From Thermomicrobiales bacterium (GTDB lineage: Bacteria > Chloroflexota > Chloroflexia > Thermomicrobiales > UBA6265), in NCBI GenBank assembly GCA_023957015.1, contig JAMLHR010000030.1:1-32212 (forward strand): a stretch of 32,212 bases of DNA, given 5' to 3'. Of this stretch, positions 7,891 to 14,618 are shown piece after piece. The notes under the pieces are model-generated. The model was given only the letters and a program-made list of their open reading frames with translations. It was not told the origin of the DNA and did no database searches. The position numbers and the translations under genes were made by a program. Each line of letters begins with the position of its first letter. Position 1 is the stretch's first letter.

Positions 7891-9159
7891 ATGAAACCAA
7901 CAGTTGCGGTGATCGGGAGTGGTATGGCCGGGGTAGAGGCGGCATCCAGCCTCATTCGACACGCTGGTGATGATGTCAATATCGTCATGGTTTCGGATAC
8001 CGGCATATTGGCGCTACGTCCGTTCTTTATCTACCCACCGTATAGCAAGCTCTTTCGCAATCCGGCTCGCACGCACCTGGATTTACGCAAGGCGGCCGGT
8101 CGCCGCGGCATTGAACTGCAGCAATGGCAGGCGGATGAGATCGACCCCATCTCCAGAGTGATTCGTGGGAACGGCCATAGTCTCCCGTATGACTATGCCA
8201 TTGTTGCTACCGGTGCCGGCATGCGACCGGCGGAGGTTCCCGGTCTGGCCGAGAACGCGTACACGATCTGGGGGTTCGAGGATTCCCTGAAACTTGCCCA
8301 CGCCGTGGAGCAGATGATCGTCAGAGCCAAGCGAGGCGAGCGCCAGCGGATCGTCTTCAACATCGCCAAGTACAACAAATGCGGTGGACCCATGTACGAG
8401 ATGGTATTCATGACCGAGACCCATCTGCGCAAGCAGCATGTGCGCGATCTCTTCGATATCGCCTTCACCACCGCCGAACCCGCATATATCGCCGCATTTG
8501 GGGCGAAACTCCACGAGGCGACCGAGCGCGAGTTCGCGGATCGAGGGATCACTGCCAGGCACAGTGTTGACCTGAAGGAAGTGCAGCCGAATCTCGCGAT
8601 CTTCGCGGATGGCTCGGAAGAACCGTTCGACTGGATGATCGGTTTCCCACCGTATATCGCCAGCACCACCTTCGCGGGGTTACCGGTGGATGATCGCGGC
8701 TTCATTCAGGCCGATATGAGCACGTGGGCGGTTGATGGCACGGAGCGGTTATTCGCCATTGGCGATGGTGCCAACTTCCCGGTGAAACAGGCGTTTCTGG
8801 CACTCGGTATGGCGGGTACGGTGGCGCGTAATATCGCCGATGATGTTGCGGGCAAATCTCCGGATGATCGCTTCACGCCACTGAGCATGTGCATCATGGA
8901 GCAGTTTGATTCCGGACTCTACGCCCAGGTGCCGTTGGTGTGGGATGGCGATGGCAGCTCGCCCGTTGCCGTCGATAGCGTTCGCGCGTCTGACTATACG
9001 GTACGGGACAATCGACTCTGGCAGGTCGGCAAGATGGGAATGTACATGACGATGGTGGCCCAGATGGGCACCTTCCATACGTTCCATGAGGGCGCAATCT
9101 GGTCGGCGATGGAGAAGATGATCAAGGGTATGGAGATGGTGACACCGTCTCCTGTCTAG
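7891..9159 (+). CDS. FAD-dependent oxidoreductase, sulfide:quinone reductase-like
   Basis: A 422-residue flavoprotein of the SQR/NDH-2 superfamily. The FAD-binding loop is VAVIGSGMAG at 5-14, the second dinucleotide signature is IVATGAG at 104-110, and the FAD ribityl motif is LFAIGDGANFP at 287-297. C164 in YNKCGGPMYE lies where SQRs carry a redox cysteine (CxGAP region). The second SQR cysteine, expected after the GDGA motif, is absent here (PVKQAFLALG), so classic sulfide oxidation is doubtful; a related quinone- or persulfide-linked reaction is possible. The C-terminal region (about 380-420, Met-rich) is amphipathic, as in membrane-peripheral members. AAGGAG ten bases before 7891 sets the start; an upstream extension to 7666 has no such site and an unlikely composition. 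Confidence 0.82.
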   Translation: MKPTVAVIGSGMAGVEAASSLIRHAGDDVNIVMVSDTGILALRPFFIYPPYSKLFRNPARTHLDLRKAAGRRGIELQQWQADEIDPISRVIRGNGHSLPYDYAIVATGAGMRPAEVPGLAENAYTIWGFEDSLKLAHAVEQMIVRAKRGERQRIVFNIAKYNKCGGPMYEMVFMTETHLRKQHVRDLFDIAFTTAEPAYIAAFGAKLHEATEREFADRGITARHSVDLKEVQPNLAIFADGSEEPFDWMIGFPPYIASTTFAGLPVDDRGFIQADMSTWAVDGTERLFAIGDGANFPVKQAFLALGMAGTVARNIADDVAGKSPDDRFTPLSMCIMEQFDSGLYAQVPLVWDGDGSSPVAVDSVRASDYTVRDNRLWQVGKMGMYMTMVAQMGTFHTFHEGAIWSAMEKMIKGMEMVTPSPV

Positions 9160-9178
9160 CGATGTTTTGATCTGAGCA

Positions 9179-9203
9179 GGGAGGGGCGATTATCGCTCCT
9201 CCC
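9179..9203. terminator. Hairpin after the flavoprotein gene
   Basis: An 11-bp stem with one G-T pair and a 3-base loop (TTA) lies 20 bases after the stop at 9159. It is G-rich on one arm and probably terminates the flavoprotein transcript, although no T-run follows. Confidence 0.45.
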
Positions 9204-9216
9204 CGTTCCATTCTCG

Positions 9217-9335
9217 CGTAGGGGGCGATCCCGTCCTGGAAACCACTGAACAGCAGCGTGCTCAGGGTATCGCCCCCTGGTTGGGACAGCGCGCAATTCG
9301 GGCGGATACCGATTGCGATCGGATCCGCCCCTACG
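9217..9335. repeat. MITE-like intergenic element with terminal inverted repeats
   Basis: The 119-bp segment begins CGTAGGGGGCGATC and ends, read in reverse complement, CGTAGGGGCGGATC, so its termini are inverted copies. It contains a 10-bp stem (9220-9229 with 9269-9278) and a second, 13-bp stem with one bulged base (9300-9313 with 9318-9330). No coding frame of interest runs through it, and no target-site duplication is obvious. It resembles small dispersed non-coding elements of the GTAGGGGCG type; copy number elsewhere cannot be judged here. It may also terminate the mhqD transcript from the other side. Confidence 0.55.
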
Positions 9336-9371
9336 TAACAACGCACATTGGTGATGGCGAGAAACACCGGC

Positions 9372-10019
9372 CTACACGCGGGCTATCAGGGCACGTGCGG
9401 CCTCGATCTCGTCCTCGTTGATGATGTGATCCATGCCCTCATAGATGCGGAAGTCCAGATTCGCTTTCGCATCCTTGAACAGACTGGCCGTCTTCTCCAA
9501 CGCGCCAGCCGGAAGCCAGCTATCGTTCGTGCCACCACCAAGGAAGATCGGTAGCCCGGAAACATCAGCGAGTGCTGCGTGCGGCTGGTCTACCGGACCG
9601 ATCAACGTCCCACTAAACGCGATTACCCCTCCGATTTGGCGACGACCGCGACTGGTGTATTCCAGACTAAGCATCGCGCCCTGACTAAACCCGCCGAGGA
9701 TGATCTTGTTGGCAGGTACGCCAGCATCGGTCGCCTGATCGATGAGTGTGTCAATCACGGTCAACGCGCTTTCCAGCCACGGCGCCAACTGTTCCTGCGG
9801 CAGGAATCCGCTCATCGGATACCAGGTGTTGTTGACCGCCTGTGGTGCCAGGAAGGCGATCGTGGCATCGTTCGGTGCCAGTCGATCTGAGAGACGGATG
9901 ATGTCCAGTGCTCGCGCCCCGCGACCATGCAGCAGGATGATCGCCTTGTCGGCCTCAGCCAGTGCCGCTCCCGTATGAACGACGTCACCGGCACCGTGGG
10001 GATGGGTGTTCTCGATCAT
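9372..10019 (-). CDS. mhqD: Serine hydrolase, phospholipase/carboxylesterase family (MhqD-like)
   Basis: A 215-residue alpha/beta hydrolase of the Abhydrolase_2 family. The oxyanion region is HGRG at 31-34, the nucleophile is S112 in GFSQG, the acid is D166 in GGTNDSW and the histidine is H198 in MDH. It has no signal peptide and is cytoplasmic. It is the last gene of a three-gene operon whose stop/start codons overlap by 4 bases (ATGA at 10016-10019). Next to an MhqO-like dioxygenase and a MarR regulator it matches B. subtilis MhqD, induced by methylhydroquinone, catechol and quinone stress. The exact substrate is not known from sequence. Confidence 0.85.
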   Translation of the reverse strand: MIENTHPHGAGDVVHTGAALAEADKAIILLHGRGARALDIIRLSDRLAPNDATIAFLAPQAVNNTWYPMSGFLPQEQLAPWLESALTVIDTLIDQATDAGVPANKIILGGFSQGAMLSLEYTSRGRRQIGGVIAFSGTLIGPVDQPHAALADVSGLPIFLGGGTNDSWLPAGALEKTASLFKDAKANLDFRIYEGMDHIINEDEIEAARALIARV

Positions 10020-11035
10020 ACCGGTTCTCCGTACTCGGTGGTGACCCGCGCGAAGCTGGTATCGAGCGGCATCAGCATCGGTTCGATTTCATCGCGCATC
10101 GGTGCGAATGCCGGTGGGAGTGCCAGTTGCTGACCCATTGTCTCCTGCGATTCATCCGTCGCGAAACCGGGACCGTCGGTCGAGATCTCGTAGAGCACGC
10201 CACCGGGCTCGCGGAAGTACATCGCCTTGAAGTAGTAGCGATCGATCTCCGGTGTGACACGCACACCCATCTCGGTGAGGTACCGATTCCAGGCGGTGAA
10301 GGCCTCCTGTGATGGTGTGCGGAAACTGACGTGATGTACACCACCGGCGCCATTGCGGGCCAGCGGCAGATCGGGTCGAACATGGACGATCATCAGTCCA
10401 TTGGGTCCACCGGTGTGGATCCGCAGCAGCAGGATGCGGTGATCGGGATGTTCCGGACCTTGCTCGTCCGCAATCACGGTGAATCCCATGATCTCGGTGA
10501 GCATACGCAGCGTATTCTCCGGCCGACCGGTGGTGATACTGACCGCACCCAGACCGATGATCTGGTGCTCAACCGGCACGGTGCTGTGCTCCCAGGGCGT
10601 CCCCGGCACGATGCTGACATCGCCGCCCTCATCGGCCATGAGGGCCAGGCGCTGCCCCTCAAAGTCCTCGAACGGGAGGAGGCGGTGGCCGTTAAGCCTG
10701 CTCTCCGTGCCGGTACTGACACCGAAGCGATCGAAACGTTGCACCCAGTAATCGATGCTGGCGTTGGTTGGCACGCGGAGCACGATCTGGTTGATCTCGC
10801 CTGCACCGGCGCGATTGCGGGCGATACCGCGGAACGCGAAGAAGGTCAGATCGGTGCCCGCCTGACCCTCGCCATCGGCATAGAAGAGGTGATAGACATC
10901 GACGGAATCCTGGTTCACGGTCTTCTTGACCGCACGCATACCGAGCAGGCGCGTGTAGAAATCGACATTTGCCTGAGCGTCGCCGGTCATGGCGCTGATG
11001 TGGTGGATTCCGGTGAGGGGTGTGGTTGGCATCAT
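10016..11035 (-). CDS. mhqO: VOC-family ring-cleaving dioxygenase (MhqO-like)
   Basis: The 339-residue protein has two vicinal-oxygen-chelate modules. The first opens with GIHHISAMTGDAQANVDFY at about 9-27. The second contains GGVHHVSFRT at 231-240 and ends with VLYEISTDGPGF at 280-291. Candidate metal ligands are a first-module His (11/12), H234/H235 and E283. LGMRAVKKTVNQD and FREPGGVLYEIST are characteristic of the MhqO/MhqE/YkcA group of putative hydroquinone- or catechol-cleaving dioxygenases. Its ATG overlaps the regulator's stop (11032-11035) and its own stop overlaps the hydrolase start, so the operon is fully coupled. Likely role: removal of quinones or hydroquinones under electrophile stress (family knowledge plus context). 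Confidence 0.87.
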   Translation of the reverse strand: MMPTTPLTGIHHISAMTGDAQANVDFYTRLLGMRAVKKTVNQDSVDVYHLFYADGEGQAGTDLTFFAFRGIARNRAGAGEINQIVLRVPTNASIDYWVQRFDRFGVSTGTESRLNGHRLLPFEDFEGQRLALMADEGGDVSIVPGTPWEHSTVPVEHQIIGLGAVSITTGRPENTLRMLTEIMGFTVIADEQGPEHPDHRILLLRIHTGGPNGLMIVHVRPDLPLARNGAGGVHHVSFRTPSQEAFTAWNRYLTEMGVRVTPEIDRYYFKAMYFREPGGVLYEISTDGPGFATDESQETMGQQLALPPAFAPMRDEIEPMLMPLDTSFARVTTEYGEPV

Positions 11036-11466
11036 GATGTGGTGGTGTCCTTAAGTGAATGATCGATTTTTCGAAGAAGTGCCTGGAGTGTTGATTGCTC
11101 TGCGGGTGAGAGCGCTGACATCGACTCCTCGATATTGCGAAGCTGATCCGTCAGTGCCGAGGTGCGGAGATCATTGCCGGCCTCGGTGAGGTAGATCAGA
11201 TTGGTGCGCCCCTTCCGGCGTCGGTAGAGCAGACCGTCCGCTTCCATGCCATCCAGCAGCTGGCAGATATTGCCCTTGGTCACGAACATGGCATCGGCCA
11301 GTTCTTGCTGGGTACAGCCTTCGTGGATGCCGGCGTGATTGAGCACATCGAAACGACCGATGGAGAGACCGTGACTGCGCATGATGGCCGCAGAGCGCCG
11401 ATCGATCTGGTGATAGACCCGCATCAAGCGGATCCAGGTGAGTTCAGATGGTGTGTGGGTTGCGAT
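11032..11466 (-). CDS. mhqR: MarR-family regulator (MhqR-like); start probably ATC at 11466
   Basis: A winged-helix MarR protein. CTQQELADAMFVTKGNICQLLDGMEADGLLYRRR is the helix-turn-helix and wing, followed by the dimerisation helices. The first standard start is TTG at 11427 (MMRVYHQIDRR). In frame upstream, however, the codons continue as ATHTPSELTWIRL, supplying the missing half of MarR helix 1 (TWIRLMRVYHQIDRR). A GGAGG site lies seven bases before an in-frame ATC at 11466, and no ATG/GTG/TTG exists between there and the upstream stop. ATC initiation would give 144 residues, the family's usual length. It heads the dioxygenase-hydrolase operon and a palindrome over its promoter is its probable binding site, giving autorepression relieved by quinones (inference from Bacillus MhqR). 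Confidence 0.85.
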   Translation of the reverse strand: MATHTPSELTWIRLMRVYHQIDRRSAAIMRSHGLSIGRFDVLNHAGIHEGCTQQELADAMFVTKGNICQLLDGMEADGLLYRRRKGRTNLIYLTEAGNDLRTSALTDQLRNIEESMSALSPAEQSTLQALLRKIDHSLKDTTTS

Positions 11467-11498
11467 AACGAGACCTCCGTATTCGTTCTTACATCGTA

Positions 11499-11527
11499 AT
11501 AGTATAGAACTAAACTATCAATGTCAA
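11499..11527 (-). promoter_or_regulatory. mhqROD promoter with overlapping MarR-type operator
   Basis: Reading leftward, TTGACA (complement of 11522-11527) is a perfect -35. The -10 is either TATACT (15-base spacing) or TACTAT (17-base spacing). A 20-bp palindrome at 11499-11518, ATAGTnTAG-nn-CTAnACTAT with only the sixth pair and the centre unmatched, covers the -10 and part of the spacer. This is the size and placement expected of a MarR-dimer operator that blocks RNA polymerase. Confidence 0.7.
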
Positions 11528-11715
11528 GCGCGATCATACGGTCTGGCCGAGGGCGGTGCCGCCGTAGGGAACGGCATTGCGTGAAACCCGCATGGCCTCA
11601 ATAAAGTAAGTAAGCGAACTTCACTTGACAAAATTGCCCCCCTAATGTTGTGAAAAGCAGGGGACCAACATAATGAGTTCGGGGAAATCGTACGCATTCG
11701 TGAGGAGAGAAGGCA

Positions 11716-13563
11716 ATGTTCCGCAAATGGGTTCGGCTTTTCGCTGCGCTGAGCATCGTGCTCACGAGCATCACCGGACTAGCACCAATCGCCATCGCCG
11801 AGGAAGGTGATACCGGGTTCACCATGGACTCGATTACACGTGCCTGCGATGCCAGCCGTGTCGATATCGCGTGGACCAGTGATACGGATGTCAAGGATGT
11901 CATGGTCTATCTCAACAACACGTCAGACAACTGGTCCTCAACCGTCCCGGTTTCTGCACCGGAGGATGATGGGGTATCCGTTGAGTTTGATCATCACGCC
12001 GTTGATACGGTCACGGTTGATGTGGTTCTCCAGAACGGTGCGGAGTACCGCTATGAAGGACAGGTGGGTACCTGCGGTGTTTCTCTGGTGAGTGGTGGAG
12101 AAGGCATCCCACCAACTGAGCCTGCAAAGACACGTATCACGATCTCTGGTCAAGTATCTGATGGGCTAGGCGCACCCATAGATGGCGCAGAAGTGTGCGT
12201 AGAAGTGTATGTCACTAATTCGCAGTCCGTTGTTCTCTGCGATACGACGGGGGTTGACGGTCTATACAGCATTGCCGAGGTGCGAATAGGCGCTGCAGCC
12301 GCGGGTCCACCTATTGTCAGCGCAAATAAAGATGGATTTTGGCAGGACAGAGCGATTCTTGACAGCCCTTTACCCACGGACGATGTTACCCTCAACCTAA
12401 CACTCCTTCCATATGAATATGCAGCCGTGTTTGGCAAAGTCGTGGATACGGATGGCAACCCGATAGAGGGCGCTTTGGTGGAGATGTGGTCCTCGGAGTA
12501 CGCGCGCCCATTAACGTTTGTCACACTTGCTGATGGCAGCTTTAAGTTCGATAACTGGTTGATTTCACCACGACCAGTTAATACACGAATCTCTGCAGCG
12601 AATTGTGAAAGCGTGAGCTTCTGGTTGCCGACTTCTGAATCCTACCTTGATCGTGGCACGATCACGCTCGACTGCGAAGTCGGCGTAGTGACGCCATCGC
12701 CGGAGGCGTCGGAAACACCCGTCGCTGAAGCGAATCCGGTGTCGATTATCGTCCAAACGGCGGATGGCACGTCGCTGGCCGGTGCACCGTTCGGTATCTA
12801 TGCACCTGCGGCCTCTACGCTCCCGGCTGGTGCCCTCTTCACGGGAACCGTCGGTGCCAACAACACCATCACCATACCGGATGCGCTCCCGGGTGCGTAC
12901 GTGATCAAAATCGCGCCCGCTGCTGGCGATCTGGTTGAGTTCGGTGTTCAGATCAATCCCACCACCACCCTCCTCGTCGTGGGGCTGGACGGTGAGGAAA
13001 CCGTTGAGTTCGTGCAATGGGATTACCTCGATGAGACCGTGTTCTATCCCACCAAGGACATCAACTACGATGACAGATGCGGTTTGGAAGTGTGGATTGT
13101 CGCCGATCAGTCAGGCGGCAAGGGCACGCTGACCTTCACCAATGCTGGTGGTTGGAAGCAAGTCGTTGAGAAGGACATTCCGGCGAATCACGGAACGATG
13201 TCGCAGAAATGGTGCTTCGATCTCACGGGTTCACCGGATACCATCACCTTCGATGTGGTGATGAACAGTGGTGGTCGTTTCTTCTATCATGTGACTGACC
13301 TTGATGAACTCTGGCCAACCATCATCGGCGGTCGGTTGGTATCAACCACACCAACCCCAACGGAGACACCGACAGCACCCACCGAGACACCGACCAGCCA
13401 ATCTGTGACGGTGCAGGTGATCATGGCGGATGGGAGTTCGTTGGCAGGGGCACCGTTCGGTGTGTATGCACCCGCCGCTGCCACACTCCCGGCCGGTGCC
13501 ATCCACACCGGAACCGTGGAAGCCAACAATATCCTCACGCTGCCAGGATCTGCTCCCGGGTGA
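11716..13563 (+). CDS. Secreted surface protein, N-terminal 615 residues before a frameshift
   Basis: The reading frame opens with a signal peptide (cleavage near AIAEEG, about residue 28) after an AGGAGAGAAGG site. Residues about 30-125 form a beta-rich domain with two cysteines. Two carboxypeptidase-regulatory-like/Cna-B-like domains follow: ITISGQVSDGLGAPIDGAEV, and AAVFGKVVDTDGNPIEGALV with its TLADGSFKF strand. After an SPEASETP linker comes a wall-proximal module (LAGAPFGIYAPAASTLPAG), a further beta domain, a TPTETPTAPTETPT linker and a second copy of the module. The frame ends early at PGSAPG because of one extra G at 13546-13547; removing it continues into PDLLPGDYVIRIAP, which matches PDALPGAYVIKIAP of the first module. 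Restored length would be 721 residues with an LPQTG anchor. It is a disrupted gene or carries a sequencing error. Confidence 0.75.
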   Translation: MFRKWVRLFAALSIVLTSITGLAPIAIAEEGDTGFTMDSITRACDASRVDIAWTSDTDVKDVMVYLNNTSDNWSSTVPVSAPEDDGVSVEFDHHAVDTVTVDVVLQNGAEYRYEGQVGTCGVSLVSGGEGIPPTEPAKTRITISGQVSDGLGAPIDGAEVCVEVYVTNSQSVVLCDTTGVDGLYSIAEVRIGAAAAGPPIVSANKDGFWQDRAILDSPLPTDDVTLNLTLLPYEYAAVFGKVVDTDGNPIEGALVEMWSSEYARPLTFVTLADGSFKFDNWLISPRPVNTRISAANCESVSFWLPTSESYLDRGTITLDCEVGVVTPSPEASETPVAEANPVSIIVQTADGTSLAGAPFGIYAPAASTLPAGALFTGTVGANNTITIPDALPGAYVIKIAPAAGDLVEFGVQINPTTTLLVVGLDGEETVEFVQWDYLDETVFYPTKDINYDDRCGLEVWIVADQSGGKGTLTFTNAGGWKQVVEKDIPANHGTMSQKWCFDLTGSPDTITFDVVMNSGGRFFYHVTDLDELWPTIIGGRLVSTTPTPTETPTAPTETPTSQSVTVQVIMADGSSLAGAPFGVYAPAAATLPAGAIHTGTVEANNILTLPGSAPG

Positions 13564-13882
13564 CTATGTGATCCGCATCGCGCCCGTTGATGGCGATCTG
13601 ATCGAGTTCACGATTGAGATCGGCGAGGATACCGACAAACTGGTCGTGAATCTGGGTCAGACTGACCCAGGTGCAACGGAGACACCTGCCGGTACCGAGA
13701 CACCAGCTGCCACGGAAACGGCGACCGCAGAAGCGACGAAGGATGCGACGGTCGATAGTCTGCCGCAGACTGGTGCCGGTGGATCGCCCAGCAGTCTGTT
13801 GCTGATCGTCACCGCAGCCACGGTGATGGTAGGTGGACTCGCCTTCGTTGTTCGTACCGGTGAGGTACGACGGCGGGCGTAA
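13547..13882 (+). pseudogene. Frameshifted C-terminus of the surface protein, with LPQTG sorting signal
   Basis: This is the continuation in the next frame: DLLPGDYVIRIAPVDGDLIEF completes the second wall-proximal module, followed by a Thr/Glu/Pro linker (TETPAGTETPAATETATAE). The end is a classic cell-wall sorting signal: SLPQTGAGG, a 20-residue hydrophobic helix (LLLIVTAATVMVGGLAFVV) and a basic tail ending RRRA. It has no ribosome site of its own and is meaningful only as the end of the gene starting at 11716. If the shift is real, the upstream product lacks its anchor and would be secreted rather than wall bound. Confidence 0.75.
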
Positions 13883-13913
13883 ACACATCCACCTGAAGGT
13901 TCCCTGCCAGGGA

Positions 13914-13945
13914 GGAGATCGCCGACGGACGGTCTCCTCTTTGGT
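13914..13945 (+). terminator. Probable terminator of the LPQTG protein gene
   Basis: GGAGATC (13914-13920) pairs with GGTCTCC (13931-13937) through one T-G pair, with a 10-base loop, followed by TCTTTGGTTT. It lies 31 bases after the stop codon. Confidence 0.5.
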
Positions 13946-14618
13946 TTCACCGGCGAACAATGGTATCGTCGACCTCGTCATTCAGAAGCCCGTAGGGCTG
14001 AAGAATCTCCCGGCGAAGCCGACTGCCGTAGGCAGCCTCGACCATTGATCACGGCAGAAATCAGTCCATGGATAGCGCTCCGCTGCCGCAGGCGGCCGGA
14101 ACGAAGTGGAGTAGCGAAGCGAGCCCTCGCGTAGGACTCCACGGCGCTCCGCGCCTCTGAGTGACGACGCCTCATTGGTCCTTCGCGGAAACTTCTCGTC
14201 AACTCTTCGGGTCACCAAATCACCTGGACGAAGCTTCGCTTCGTGGGCGTGCACGAGGCACGCGACTACCGATTGTCGGACGACCATCGCCCGAACGCGG
14301 CGTGCAACGGTAGACCCGTGCTTCGAGCGGCATCGCCGCGAAGAATGGCGCGGGTTCGACGACTCATCTGCACGGAACATCGCCATCGGTCTCCGGATCG
14401 AATGCTCGCGGATACGAACCGAGGGAACGGGAGACGGAGTTTGCTGGTGTTGAGACGTTGAACCCGGGCAACTCACGAGCGCTCGTCGTTGAGAACCAAC
14501 AATCCTCTCGATCGCGCTCGCTCGGCGCCGGGTCTACATGTCTGCACCCAGATCTTCTCTGACTTTGTCAATACGAATGCCGCTACCGATTGTCGGGCGA
14601 AGGCGTCCGAAGGTGGCG
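13946..14618. repeat. Non-coding interval rich in mini-hairpins with 3-base loops
   Basis: I see no credible gene here; the open frames on both strands have Arg/Ser-rich translations without domain features. Instead there is a string of short stems with three-base loops: 13987-13999 (GTA loop), 14023-14035 (GTA), 14082-14096 (GCA), 14143-14155 (TCC), 14228-14244 (TTC, 7-bp stem) and 14327-14339 (ATC). A 7-bp stem also spans 14106-14112/14136-14142. A 14-base direct repeat CTACCGATTGTCGG occurs at 14266-14279 and 14582-14595. The composition is like REP-type intergenic filler repeats. Confidence 0.5.

Noticed and set aside
11625..11653. TTGACA upstream of the LPQTG gene
   Set aside because: No acceptable -10 lies at 16-18 bases; the spaced hexamer is TTGTGA, too weak to call.
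13982..14476. 164-codon minus-strand open frame in the non-coding interval
   Set aside because: Arg/Ser-rich translation, no ribosome site, and it runs through several hairpins; it looks like the chance translation of an intergenic repeat.
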